Shown one piece after another: positions 38,552-47,032 of a DNA stretch of 47,897 nucleotides. A program made the translations under genes and the position numbers. This DNA is from Bradyrhizobium sp. CSA207 (GTDB lineage Bacteria > Pseudomonadota > Alphaproteobacteria > Rhizobiales > Xanthobacteraceae). Each line of letters starts with the position of its first letter. Within the stretch, counting starts at the first letter, position 1. The notes beneath the pieces are model-generated. The model was not told the DNA's origin and searched no databases. It was given only the letters and a program-made list of their open reading frames with translations. Location of the stretch: NCBI RefSeq assembly GCF_029051685.1, contig NZ_JAACFT010000050.1, positions 1-47,897 on the forward strand, read 5' to 3'.

Positions 38552-39421
38552 CGATTGTTATCCCATGTTTACGAAATTTGTGGTCGCAAGCGAATTCTTT
38601 TGCATTCCTTTGTTTGCCGACAGTAATCAGGAGTGCCGCTAGGCAATTGGGAGCTTGCGTGACGGCGGATCTGCTGACGAAAGACGCTGTTGGATGGCAA
38701 GGCGTTCCTCGCGAAGACAGAGAACAACTGCTGCAGGCGCGATACTCGAATCAACACGGCCACGACGAGGCCCCATATTCAACTCCGCTTCGGTAATCTC
38801 CAATGTTCGCCAAGAGACATCCACCAGGGCCGTTGGCTGCTAGAGCTCGAACTGCCTCACGACCTGACTCGTGCGAGGTTCATTGACCAAGATTCATTGA
38901 CCAAGATTCATTACCCCGTACTCTTCATCAACTCACAAGGTTGGTAGTTGACTTCTGCGTGGCTATTCTCCATCGACCCAGGGATCCTGCGCCGGTTCAG
39001 GGCCGTCCAAGCACGTAGTCGAACTTCACCAATGCGAGCATTGTCGCAGGGCCTCGTTCATGGGTCCCGCGGAGCGAGAAACCCCTTCATGCGCCCATTG
39101 CTCGGCGGAAGTGTCGCTAGGAGCGAAACGTTGCTTATCGTTGCGGCCGACTCGATTCGGCACGGGGCGAATAAATGGTTATAGGGATGTTCGTCGTAGA
39201 TTGCGCCAAAATGCTCCGCCTCCGATCAACACGACAACTATTGCTTTGTGCGCGCACTATGATGTAGGAGCGCCCGCGTGCAACGACTCTCGCGTCGCGT
39301 GGCTCGCTCAGCCGCATAGGAGGTAAGACCAAACGATCTTTAAGAGTGGCGGATGGCGTATTGTCGATCGTCGGGCGGCACCACGGCTGTTGCAGTGTTC
39401 TCGAGTGGAGTGGAAAAGCTA
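38552..39421. other. Gene-poor stretch with a short tandem repeat
   Basis: Open frames such as + 38690-38947 and + 38948-39184 have no motif. A 14-base tandem repeat lies at 38879-38913. I see no gene. Confidence 0.4.
38879..38913. repeat. 14-base tandem repeat, two and a half copies
   Basis: TTCATTGACCAAGA occurs at 38879-38892 and 38893-38906, followed by a partial third copy (TTCATTA, 38907-38913). It lies outside any supported gene and probably arose by replication slippage. Confidence 0.7.
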
Positions 39422-39961
39422 ATGAGCCGGGTCGGCGAGCGAGAAGTGATGGATGCAATTGAACAGCGGGCCGCTTTAGACTTGCCGCCGATTTTGCGCA
39501 GATCGTCAAGGAACCTAGGGTGGGTGGTGGGCGTCTTCGTGTGTCTGTGCACTGCAGCAGTCTACTTTTTGACCGACGTCAGACGATATCTCGAGAGCTC
39601 GGCAGTTCGTGAAGCCGCTCCAACGCTAAGCATGTCGCCCGACGACAGGGCGGTTCTATCGGAGATTCTATCGGGAGAACAGAAGGCGAGCGATGGAATA
39701 GCGGAGCTCAACCGCAGCATCACAGCACAGCAGGCTGACTTAAAACGAATTTCCGATCAAATTGCAGCACTGACCTCACGAATCGACTCGTTGCCAAATC
39801 TCGTGCTCACCGCTTCACGTCCTTCCGTTCCCTCCCCGCCGTCAGCTCAAGCCGATCCGAAGCTGGCGAGGAAACTCGCGCCTCCGCCTAAGCCACAAGG
39901 ACCGATCTCCGTCGGAGGGGCGCCACTGGTCTCACCCCCGGGCACGGACGAACCTCGATGA
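39422..39961 (+). CDS. Membrane-anchored coiled-coil protein, unknown function
   Basis: From ATG 39422 (GGAAAAG upstream) the 179-aa protein has a cytoplasmic N-terminus (MSRVGEREVMDAIEQRAALD), one membrane segment (about residues 33-50, LGWVVGVFVCLCTAAVYFL), a helical, coiled-coil-like stretch (about 75-130, GIAELNRSITAQQADLKRIS) and a Pro-rich C-terminal tail. The layout (short N-terminus, single helix, periplasmic coil, Pro-rich end) occurs in many small rhizobial island proteins without a known role. A GTG or other start up to 39353 is in frame but less likely. It is convergent with the GcrA-like gene. Confidence 0.6.
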   Translation: MSRVGEREVMDAIEQRAALDLPPILRRSSRNLGWVVGVFVCLCTAAVYFLTDVRRYLESSAVREAAPTLSMSPDDRAVLSEILSGEQKASDGIAELNRSITAQQADLKRISDQIAALTSRIDSLPNLVLTASRPSVPSPPSAQADPKLARKLAPPPKPQGPISVGGAPLVSPPGTDEPR

Positions 39962-40028
39962 TTTCCCGCGTGCTCAGTCCAAGTCAGCTCTCCACACGTC
40001 GGTAGCAGATATTGGAGCTGCCTGACGG

Positions 40029-40487
40029 TCAAGCGGCCTCACCTGAGCTCGTGTAGTTCGTCGGGCACGGCGTGTGCCGAATCTTCCAAGCACCGACGCA
40101 AATCAGCACGCGGGGCGCTTGCCCGAAAACGCATAGCCGAAAACGAGGCTCAACAAGCAGAACGCTTTCTTCTTCTAGTTCAGTGCATCCAGCTTCTTGA
40201 GATTGGAAGACTTGACCTACGATTGAGCCTTCCCGCCGCGAACGTTCTACTCGAGTCTTTCGGACGCAATGGCGACCTGCCGCCATCAACGTCGGCCCTC
40301 GCTTCGGGGCGGGTCTAATCTTGGGTTTTGCTGTTGGTGGCTTGTGACCTCGAGTGAGGCCCAACCGCGTTAGCCTGCCGCAAACTGCGTTGCGACTGCA
40401 CTCGAGATGACGCGCGATCTGCGCGGCACTTTGTCCCGCGGCCCAGAGCTTTTCCAACTCTGCCAATTCGCTTCTATTCCAGCGCAT
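40029..40487 (-). CDS. GcrA-like DNA-binding protein (short, divergent C-terminus)
   Basis: Residues 1-45 (MRWNRSELAELEKLWAAGQS AAQIARHLECSRNAVCGRLT) match the N-terminal helix-turn-helix of GcrA, the alphaproteobacterial cell-cycle regulator that binds methylated GANTC sites and RNA polymerase. The middle is Lys/Pro-rich as in GcrA. The C-terminal end keeps only a loose CxxxxG...CVG...C pattern (LCVFGQAPRVLICVGAWKI ... TPC) instead of the usual CRWP...FCG, so the sigma-factor-binding region may be altered or frameshifted. At 152 aa it is near normal length. Short GcrA-like proteins on rhizobial islands may affect bacteroid cell cycle or gene expression; this is inference. Confidence 0.65.
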   Translation of the reverse strand: MRWNRSELAELEKLWAAGQSAAQIARHLECSRNAVCGRLTRLGLTRGHKPPTAKPKIRPAPKRGPTLMAAGRHCVRKTRVERSRREGSIVGQVFQSQEAGCTELEEESVLLVEPRFRLCVFGQAPRVLICVGAWKIRHTPCPTNYTSSGEAA

Positions 40488-41077
40488 GGAAGCTACTCTA
40501 ATGCCAGCACCTCAGGTTAGTTTACCCTTCGTCCAGCTCGCGCACCACCGCCGGTGCGGTCTCGTGCTCCTGTTTCTCCTCCTCCTGTTAATTTATTGTA
40601 CGAAAGCCCGCATCGCAGGCAGAAGGAAAAACGAGTCCATGGTGGACCACGATCTCTTCTTAGTCCCTACTGTGATAAGGGTTCCATCTGCTCCCGCAAT
40701 GTAAGTAGTCGAGTGGCAACGGGGCGTACCTGCCCGAGAAAATGAGGATAAGCGGCTGGGTGCCATCGCGAGTACTTGCGTCTGTTACCACAAAAGCGAG
40801 TTCGCGCGCCTCCCAATCCTGATAGGGGAGCTTCGCTCGTGTTTCCGTTATTCTAGATGGACAGGGGCCGAGCCAAATTCCCCCTCACTTCGCCCGTAAG
40901 ATGATTTCGGAGTTCTGACGATTGTGCGAGCTCTCGCGAGCCCGAGCCATGGACATGCGTCACACATTCTTACTGTACGACCCAAGCTCGTTGTTTTTCG
41001 ACTGAGCTTGCATGCGAACTCTAAACAGCGCACCCTGCCGAGCAACCAAAATTGCACCCAATGTCCGCGAGACAATC
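40488..41077. other. Stretch between GcrA-like and P450 genes
   Basis: A + frame beginning at 40486 (hydrophobic core LVLLFLLLLLIYC) could encode a very small membrane peptide but has no ribosome site. No nod box, tts box or RpoN-type promoter is evident upstream of the P450. Confidence 0.4.
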
Positions 41078-42316
41078 ATGACAGCCTTATCGGCAGAGAA
41101 CGCTTGCGAGAAGGCTGATATCCTGCTGACCCGCCTTGATGTAAGCGAGCCTAAGCGCTTTCAGGATGATACCGTTTGGCCTTGTTTCGAGCGGCTGCGA
41201 AGGGAAGATCCCGTCCATTATTGCGAAGACAGCCCATACGGTCCATATTGGTCGATAACAAAGTATCGCGACATCATAGCCGTGGACTCAAATCACACAG
41301 TATTCTCGTCAGAGCGAAGCGTCACAATTGTCGACCCGCCGGAGAAGTACTGGACACCCAGTTTTATTAAGATGAGTCCTCCTGTCCATGCTCAACAGCG
41401 TAAGACTGTCAGTCCGATAACGGCATCGGAGAACCTGGCGAAGCTTGAAGGCTTGATCCGCTCGCGGGTTCAGAAGATCTTGGACGGTTTGCCGCGCAAT
41501 GATACCTTCAACTGGGTCGACAGAGTCTCGATCGAGTTGACGACTCAAATGCTGGCCACGCTGTTCGATTTTCCATTTCAGGATCGACGGCTGCTGACCT
41601 ACTGGTCGGACGTAGCCGCCTTGACCCCACAAATGGGCCACCAGATCGACAGCTGGGAAAAGCGAAAGGTGGTGCTGTCCGAGTGCCTGGACTATTTCAC
41701 ACGGCTTTGGAGCGAACGGGTGAATTCCGAGCCGCGGGCTGACCTGATCTCGATGATGGCGCATTCACCGGCGACCCGAAACATGGAGCCACGCGAGTTC
41801 CTGGGTAACCTCCTTTTGCTGATTGTTGGAGGTAACGATACTACGCGCAACTCAATTACCGGTGGCGTCTTGTTCATCAGTCAAAATCCGTCCGAACTGC
41901 GAAAACTCCGCGATGATGCTTCGCTAGTGCCCAGGGCGGTATCCGAGATTATACGATACCAAACGCCTATCGCGCACATGCGACGGACCGCTGTGGACGA
42001 TTTCACGATAGGCCACAAGCAAATCAGGCAAGGCGATAAAGTTGTGATGTGGTATATCTCTGGCAACCGAGACGAGGAGGTCATTGCGAACCCCAACAGC
42101 TTCATCATTGATCGAGGAAATGTACGACAACATCTCTCTTTTGGATTTGGGATTCATCGTTGCGTGGGTAGGCATCTTGCAGAGCTGCAGCTGAAAATCC
42201 TGTGGGAGGAGATGCTGAACCGATCGCTGGAGGTAAAGGTGGTCGGCGAACCGGAGCGAGTTGAATCTAATTTTGTGCACGGTTATTCCGTACTGCCGGT
42301 GCAGATTCCAGGTTAG
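41078..42316 (+). CDS. Bacterial cytochrome P450
   Basis: The 412-aa soluble P450 has an I-helix GGNDTTRN with T255/T256, the ExxR pair E290/R293 (SEIIRYQTP), and the heme-binding loop FGFGIHRCVGRHLAE with Cys362. ATG 41078 gives a normal length and start (MTALSAENACEKADILLTRL); the frame is open 66 bases further upstream. The FGxGIHRCVG loop and the MSPPVHAQQRK region resemble CYP111/CYP127-type bacterial enzymes, which oxidise terpenoids or similar small molecules, but the subfamily needs comparison. Unlike the gibberellin operon of rhizobia (CYP112, CYP114, CYP117 with ferredoxin and cyclases), no redox partner or terpene synthase is adjacent. It is a stand-alone gene, intact. Confidence 0.92.
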   Translation: MTALSAENACEKADILLTRLDVSEPKRFQDDTVWPCFERLRREDPVHYCEDSPYGPYWSITKYRDIIAVDSNHTVFSSERSVTIVDPPEKYWTPSFIKMSPPVHAQQRKTVSPITASENLAKLEGLIRSRVQKILDGLPRNDTFNWVDRVSIELTTQMLATLFDFPFQDRRLLTYWSDVAALTPQMGHQIDSWEKRKVVLSECLDYFTRLWSERVNSEPRADLISMMAHSPATRNMEPREFLGNLLLLIVGGNDTTRNSITGGVLFISQNPSELRKLRDDASLVPRAVSEIIRYQTPIAHMRRTAVDDFTIGHKQIRQGDKVVMWYISGNRDEEVIANPNSFIIDRGNVRQHLSFGFGIHRCVGRHLAELQLKILWEEMLNRSLEVKVVGEPERVESNFVHGYSVLPVQIPG

Positions 42317-42684
42317 TCTCGGTTGCGAGCGACATTCAACACTGGTCGTGCAGAACCGGCGGTTCGGACCACGGCTTGTGGAGACCAGTCGTCCGGGTAA
42401 GTTCACCGGCGTTGCGTTACGGGCTTGTGGTTCTTTCGAAGATTGCGGACAGGGCCACAGCGTCGTTATCCCGTCGAGGACCTTGGCGGGCCGTTGCGAT
42501 ATTCATCACGCCGCCGATTGTCGCATCGTTGTTACCGGAGAGCTTGATGTGCGGCTCGCGTAACACCCCTCCAGCTCGACGGTCCAGAGAGTGGCTACCC
42601 TGGCGCACGCGGAGGCATTCCGGGCGAACCATCCCCCCGTCCACCAGTCGTCCGGCGCGAAGCCGGGCGGGGGCGCTCCAAGAC
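42317..42684. other. Stretch between P450 and IS66 element; probable IS end inside
   Basis: GTAA at 42557-42563 (within GCGTAACACCCC) and GTAAG at 42397 are the only candidates for the left GTAA terminus expected of an IS66 element. Neither matches the right end beyond a few bases, and the flanking 8-mers do not match. No gene is seen. Confidence 0.3.
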
Positions 42685-43113
42685 CTAAGTTCGCAACTGC
42701 AGCAGCGCCGTTAAGTCCCGACACGCGGCGGTCTCGAGCAGGAGGGGAAGTCCCTCTGTCGTCGTGTTGTCGAACCATTTTTCAAGCTTGATCACATGAT
42801 CCCAGCTGTCGCCGAAGTCATAGAGATAACGGATCGTCTTGGCGCCGGTCTCCTGAACGATATTGGAGAGCCGCGTCTTGCGGGCATCGATAGGCTGGGG
42901 GCCAAAATCACCGTCGGGATCAGGGATGCCCCAACGCTCTTCGCCAGCATGGAACTCGAAGAGGTGGCTATTTGTCCAGCCAAATGCCGCCTGAAGCGTC
43001 AAATGCAGCCGATCAAGGCGCAGGGTGACAGGTACGACAAGGCGACGCATCACTTCTGGTTTCACGTCCTTGAGGGTCACTCTGATCCGGACAGCGGTCG
43101 TGTTGAGGCTCAT
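42685..43113 (-). CDS. pRiA4b ORF-3-like protein, IS66 passenger, shortened C-terminus
   Basis: Starting at ATG 43113 (MSLNTTAVRIRVTLKDVKPE), the protein matches the N-terminal 125 residues of the plasmid pRiA4b ORF-3 family: RRLVVPVTLRLDRLHLTLQA, AFGWTNSHLFEF and IRYLYDFGDSWDHVIKLEKW. After LPLLLETA the family sequence stops and an unrelated tail (RDLTALLQLRT) follows, so the C-terminal third is missing or replaced. The start overlaps the tnpC stop by ATGA (43110-43113), so translation is coupled to the transposase gene. The function of the family is unknown; it is often found next to IS66 genes. Confidence 0.8.
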   Translation of the reverse strand: MSLNTTAVRIRVTLKDVKPEVMRRLVVPVTLRLDRLHLTLQAAFGWTNSHLFEFHAGEERWGIPDPDGDFGPQPIDARKTRLSNIVQETGAKTIRYLYDFGDSWDHVIKLEKWFDNTTTEGLPLLLETAACRDLTALLQLRT

Positions 43114-44675
43114 GCTGCCAACCTTGGGTCGTGTGCATGCATCGTGTAGGTCGACGACCACGGAAGCAGTTCGTCCAGTCGCGCCGCAGGCCAGCCATTG
43201 ACGAGCTTAGAGAGGACGTCGGAGAGCCAGCGCTCTGCACTGACGCCATTAAGCTTACAGGTCTCGATTAACGAAGCTAGTACTCCCCAACTCTCGGCCC
43301 CCTCGTCACAGCCGGCAAACAGGGAGTTCTTGGCGTTGAGCTTGATCGGCCGCATCGCACGCTCGACCGCATTCGTGTCCATCTCGATGCGCCCGTCATC
43401 AAGGTAGAGCGTCAGGCCGTCCCAATGACGCAGCGCATAACGCAAAGCCTTCGCCGTGTCGCTCTTCTGTGCAAGGTGATCAAGCTTTGCCTCAAACCAC
43501 TGCTTCAAGGCTGCAGCCAGAGGCCGGGCATGCGCTTGTCGGCCCGCGCGACGCTCGGCATCAGATCGGCCGCGGAGTGCTTTCTCGACCGCGTAGAGTT
43601 GGGCGATGCGCTCGAGGGCCTCGCGGGCAACCGGAGCCGGCGCCGGCGAAGCCTCGCGTTCGATCTTCACAAACTGGCGCCGTAGATGCGACCAGCAGAA
43701 GGCGAGCGTGCCCGACAGCGCGTCCGCACGCGTCTCTCGGGTTATGGTCTGGTAAGCCTCATAGCCATCGCAGTGGATGATGCCACGATAGCCCTCAAGC
43801 AGCCGCAAGCCATGAACGGCGCCGCGGCCCGGTGCATAGGCGTAAACCACGCCAGGTGGGTCAGGTCCGGCCCAAGGCCTGTCATCGCGCGAGAGTGCCC
43901 AGAAGTAGCCGGTTTTGGTCCTGCCGCGCCCCGGATCCAACACCGGCGCCGGGGTCTCATCGACACAGAGCTTCGGGGACACGAGCAGCAGCTCGCGCAG
44001 ACGATGCCACAAGGGCTTCAATTCCTGGGCGGCATAGCCGACCCAGAAGGCGAGCGTGGAACGGTCGATGGCGATACCGTGCGTCGCCAGCATCTGCGCC
44101 TGACGATAGAGCGGCAAATGCCAATGATACTTGGCGTCGATTACATGCGCGACGAGCCGCTCGGTGGGCAGTCCACCCTTGATCAATCGCTCGGGCGCGG
44201 CGTGCTGGAGGACCACGCCATGACAGGCGCGGCAGGCCAGCTTGGGCCGGCGGGTTACGATCACCCGGTACTGCACCGGAACGACGTCGAGCCTTTGGCT
44301 CTCATCGCTGCCAATCTCAACGAGATCGCCTTTGCAGGACGGGCAGCAGGTTTCAGCCGGCATCAGGGTTTCGACGATGCGCGGCAAATGCTCCGGCAGC
44401 TTGCCACGGTTGGCCCTGTGTTCGGCAGTTCTCTTCTCGCAGGTTCTGGGATTGGCGCGATCTTCGGCTGCTTCGAGAGCCGCGATGGCCTCTTCGATGT
44501 CCTTCAGAACAAGCTGAAGCTGATCAGCGTCCAGCTTTTCCGACGATCGACCGAACTGCGCATCTTTCGCAAGCTTGAGCAACCGCTCGAGCCTGGCGCA
44601 GCGATCCAGCAGAGCCGCGGCAAAGACACGCAGCTCGGCTGGATCGCTCGGCAGCTCATCAGGCAAATCACTCAT
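43110..44675 (-). CDS. tnpC: IS66-family transposase TnpC
   Basis: The 521-aa protein starts MSDLPDELPSDPAELRVFAA (ATG 44675), has an N-terminal leucine-rich helix (LLDRCARLERLLKLAKDAQF GRSSEKLD), a zinc-binding CCPSCKGDL region, and the DDE transposase IS66 domain with VDETPAPVLDPGRGRTKTGY, HCDGYEAY, FCWSHLRRQF and the Glu-rich MDTNAVERAMRPIKLNRKNS-like segment (here LNAKNSLFAGCDEGAESW). The frame upstream to 44816 is open but shows no similarity. It overlaps the passenger gene by ATGA. It appears intact. Confidence 0.93.
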   Translation of the reverse strand: MSDLPDELPSDPAELRVFAAALLDRCARLERLLKLAKDAQFGRSSEKLDADQLQLVLKDIEEAIAALEAAEDRANPRTCEKRTAEHRANRGKLPEHLPRIVETLMPAETCCPSCKGDLVEIGSDESQRLDVVPVQYRVIVTRRPKLACRACHGVVLQHAAPERLIKGGLPTERLVAHVIDAKYHWHLPLYRQAQMLATHGIAIDRSTLAFWVGYAAQELKPLWHRLRELLLVSPKLCVDETPAPVLDPGRGRTKTGYFWALSRDDRPWAGPDPPGVVYAYAPGRGAVHGLRLLEGYRGIIHCDGYEAYQTITRETRADALSGTLAFCWSHLRRQFVKIEREASPAPAPVAREALERIAQLYAVEKALRGRSDAERRAGRQAHARPLAAALKQWFEAKLDHLAQKSDTAKALRYALRHWDGLTLYLDDGRIEMDTNAVERAMRPIKLNAKNSLFAGCDEGAESWGVLASLIETCKLNGVSAERWLSDVLSKLVNGWPAARLDELLPWSSTYTMHAHDPRLAA

Positions 44676-44727
44676 TGGCCCGAGTCTGCCATGCTTCGCG
44701 CCTCGATGCAGCGAAGATTTTATATCC

Positions 44728-45075
44728 TTACGCGAGAGCTTTCGGCTGCGGGATTCGAGGCGCATGCATGCGTGTCCAATCCATGCCGGCCAGAAGCGCG
44801 GACAACTGCGCGGCATTCATTCGCATGACGCCGTCAACAACCGGCGGCCACTTGAAGGCGCTGCCCTCAAGCCGCTTCCAATACAGCACAAGGCCACTGC
44901 CATCCCAGACGACGATCTTCACCCGATCGGCGCGCTTTGCACGGAAGACCACTGCCACACCCTTCATCGGATCGTGGCCCAGCGTCTCCTTCGCCAAGAG
45001 CGCCAAGCCATCCGCACCCTTTCTGAAGTCCACAGGTTGGGTCGCAACGTAAATCGTGAGGCCCGCGGGTGGCAT
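44728..45075 (-). CDS. tnpB: IS66 accessory protein TnpB
   Basis: From ATG 45075 the 115-aa protein reads MPPAGLTIYVATQPVDFRKG ADGLALLAKETLGHDPMKG and then VVFRAKRADRVKIVVWDGSG, the defining sequence of the IS66 Orf2 (TnpB) family. TnpB is required for transposition together with TnpA and TnpC. Start by comparison with the family; the open frame extends 42 bases further upstream. It is intact and lies 52 bases upstream of tnpC. Confidence 0.93.
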   Translation of the reverse strand: MPPAGLTIYVATQPVDFRKGADGLALLAKETLGHDPMKGVAVVFRAKRADRVKIVVWDGSGLVLYWKRLEGSAFKWPPVVDGVMRMNAAQLSALLAGMDWTRMHAPRIPQPKALA

Positions 45076-45117
45076 CAGCAATGAACGTGTCCGTCGCAGA
45101 GCCAATGAACACGTCAC

Positions 45118-45495
45118 TTAGCACCGCAAGGCCAGGCGTCCCGCGTACCTCAACCCGTGCACCCTGGAACTCGACCGTAACAACAGCTGCTTCCGCCGAT
45201 ACGGAGGGCTCCGCAGCCGCGGGTGCGACGATTCCGACACCAAAGGCACAAACGATAAGGTATCCGCCGAAGCCGGCAGCACCAACTGGCCCAAACGCGC
45301 TCGCCGCCGCCAGTCATGCACCTGCTGGGGCCGGCAGCCATGGCGGCGGGCGACATCTGTGACAATCGCGCCCGGCTCGAAGCTTTCCGCGGCAATTTGT
45401 GCCTTCAAATCGTCCGGCCAGCGCTTTCGACCTGCACCAGTATACACTTCGATACGCGGCAACGGTCGTCTTATGTCGTCCGGATGGTCGTCCAT
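45118..45495 (-). pseudogene. tnpA: IS66 accessory protein TnpA, frameshifted
   Basis: From ATG 45495 the protein reads MDDHPDDIRRPLPRIEVYTG and continues with the helix-turn-helix region AQIAAESFEPGAIVTDVARR HGCRPQQVHDWRRRAR, typical of IS66 TnpA. After FVPLVSES the family-like sequence moves to another frame: APAAAEPSVSAEAAVVTVEF QGARVEVRGTPGLAVLSDVF. A single-base shift near 45240-45250 explains this. The current frame instead gives a Ser/Arg-rich tail ending at 45118. The gene is probably inactive unless the two parts are made by programmed frameshifting. Confidence 0.75.
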
Positions 45496-45559
45496 TGTGA
45501 GCACCCTTGCAGAAGATGACTCTTCTAACGGTGCTCCCAAGACCGCGCACAAACAATCT

Positions 45560-45583
45560 GAACGGCCGCCGCGCTACGCTTAC
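45560..45583 (-). repeat. Right terminal repeat of the IS66 element
   Basis: Read inward on the - strand from 45583, the sequence starts GTAAGCGTAGCGCGGCGGCC, carrying the GTAAGCG terminus of IS66 elements at the expected distance upstream of tnpA. The left partner was not found. Confidence 0.55.
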
Positions 45584-45826
45584 GGTGGACAGCATCAGCA
45601 TCGGGCTGATCCTCCCGGACACCGTCTCATTCTGGCTCAGGGTTGCGCTCCCCAGCCGCCCTGCTCGCGGGCGGGGACGAGTTCATTAGCGTCACGGACC
45701 AGGTGCCTTTGTCGGCAAGCCATCAGCACCGCGATGGCGGCACTACGGGGTCGGGATACGAGGCCCTCGTCCCACGATGTTCTGACCGAGCTGCCCAACC
45801 GGACCGCCTCACGCTTCCCCAGCTGT
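45584..45826 (+). other. Possible fragments of a GGDEF protein
   Basis: One + frame contains AALLAGGDEFISVTDQVPL (about 45655-45712) and a second contains HDVLTELPNRTASRFPS (45773-45823). These resemble the GGDEF signature and the DALTGLPNR start of diguanylate cyclase domains, but the order is opposite to that of a single domain and they lie in different frames. They may be remains of rearranged GGDEF genes or chance. No intact gene is present. Confidence 0.25.
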
Positions 45827-47032
45827 TTAGTCCGGCGAAGTGCTCGTCAGCGACACCTGCGCTGGGGACATACCGACGAGTTCCTCGTAGCGGCGAGCAT
45901 CGGTCGCGCCCTCGGTGTTGATCAGGAAGACCCGAGCATCTCGTCCAAGACCGACCTTGTCCCGCAGGGTCTGGTCGGAGGCTACCTGCAGTAAGCCGGC
46001 GAGACCAACACCACCACTTTCGCCTGAAACGACAGCAGGGTCGTCATCTCTGGGATTCGCAAGCCGCCTCATGACGCTGATCGCGTCCTCGTCGTCGACA
46101 GTCATAAAGGCATCCGCTGTGCGCGAAAGAATGCGCCAGGCGACGAGCGAGGGTTCGTAGCATTCGAGCATCGCCATCACGGTCGACTGCCCATGATCGA
46201 CTTTCACAGCGCGCCCAGCCCGAGCGCTTTCAAAGAGACACGCTGCGCGCGCGGGGTCTACAACCGTGAAAAACGGGCGGTTCTTGCCGAGCAGAACTGA
46301 AAGATGCCCCGCGACGGCTGCAGCAATACCGCCGACCCCTGCTTGGACGAACACATGGGTCGGGGCTCGGGGCAACTGGCGCAGTGCTTCGCTTACCAGG
46401 GCGGTATATCCCTGCATCACCAAGCCGGGGATGCGCTCGTAGCCCGGCCAGGATGTATCAGACACCGTGATCCAGCCGTTTTCCGCGGCAACTCGCGACG
46501 CCTCGTCGACGGAGTCGTCGTAGTTGCCATTGACTCGGACCATCTGGGCACCAAAGCGAGCGATCGCCGTGATGCGCTCGTCGCTGACACCTGAATGAAC
46601 GAAGATGGCGCACTTTGCCCCAACGAGCTGAGCACCTTGCGCCACTGATCTGCCATGATTGCCGTCTGTGGCGCAAGATATCGTCATTTTCCGCGCTACG
46701 GCTTTCACTTCAGAAGTTCGCAGCTCTGACACATCAACGTCTCGGCCGAGTCGCCGCGTTGCTTCCTGCAGCACCAGCCGGATTACGGCATAGGAGCCGC
46801 CCAAAGCCTTGAAGCTGCCAAGACCGAGTCGATGACCCTCATCCTTGAGATGAATCGAGCCCACGCCGATCTCACGAGCGAGGCCTGCTAATGAAAGAAG
46901 CGGCGTTTCCTTATGACCTTCGCGATACCTGAGAAAGCGCTCGACTTCGCGAGCGGCCTCGACACTCAAGGTGTCCGCATCGGCGACATCCAGGATAGCT
47001 CGGTAATCGGGATGCCAGTTGAGAAGTAACAT
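45827..47032 (-). CDS. Diaminopropionate ammonia-lyase (YgeX type)
   Basis: This fold-type II PLP enzyme splits 2,3-diaminopropionate to pyruvate and ammonia. The 401-aa product from ATG 47032 has the PLP lysine K75 in GLGSFKALGGSYAV, the SCATDGNHGRSVAQ loop, GAKCAIFVHSG, QAGVGGIAAAVAGHL and SGESGGVGLAGLL, which fit diaminopropionate ammonia-lyase (family length about 400). ATG 47032 has a strong AGGAGAG ribosome site eight bases upstream and is preferred over the upstream ATG 47098, which has none. It stands alone between the IS66 element and the ISAzo13 remnant. In the host context, legumes that make diaminopropionate-derived compounds could supply substrate (inference). Related threonine dehydratase-type enzymes are the main alternative. 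Confidence 0.85.
   Translation of the reverse strand: MLLLNWHPDYRAILDVADADTLSVEAAREVERFLRYREGHKETPLLSLAGLAREIGVGSIHLKDEGHRLGLGSFKALGGSYAVIRLVLQEATRRLGRDVDVSELRTSEVKAVARKMTISCATDGNHGRSVAQGAQLVGAKCAIFVHSGVSDERITAIARFGAQMVRVNGNYDDSVDEASRVAAENGWITVSDTSWPGYERIPGLVMQGYTALVSEALRQLPRAPTHVFVQAGVGGIAAAVAGHLSVLLGKNRPFFTVVDPARAACLFESARAGRAVKVDHGQSTVMAMLECYEPSLVAWRILSRTADAFMTVDDEDAISVMRRLANPRDDDPAVVSGESGGVGLAGLLQVASDQTLRDKVGLGRDARVFLINTEGATDARRYEELVGMSPAQVSLTSTSPD

Larger units (their letters stand above)
42685..45583 (-). mobile_element. IS66-family element (tnpA, tnpB, tnpC and a passenger gene); left end not resolved
   Basis: The - strand gene order tnpA (45495) - tnpB (45075) - tnpC (44675) is the standard IS66 layout. 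The right end GTAAGCGTAGCGCGGCGGCC reads inward from 45583 and has the GTAAGCG terminus of the family. The left end should lie beyond the passenger gene, somewhere between 42390 and 42685. I could not find a matching repeat or an 8-bp target duplication. tnpA is frameshifted, so the element may be immobile. Confidence 0.75.

Noticed and set aside
42397..42563. Candidate left ends of the IS66 element (GTAAG at 42397; GTAAC at 42560)
   Set aside because: Similarity to the right end stops after the first few bases and flanking 8-mers are not duplicated, so neither was used as a boundary.
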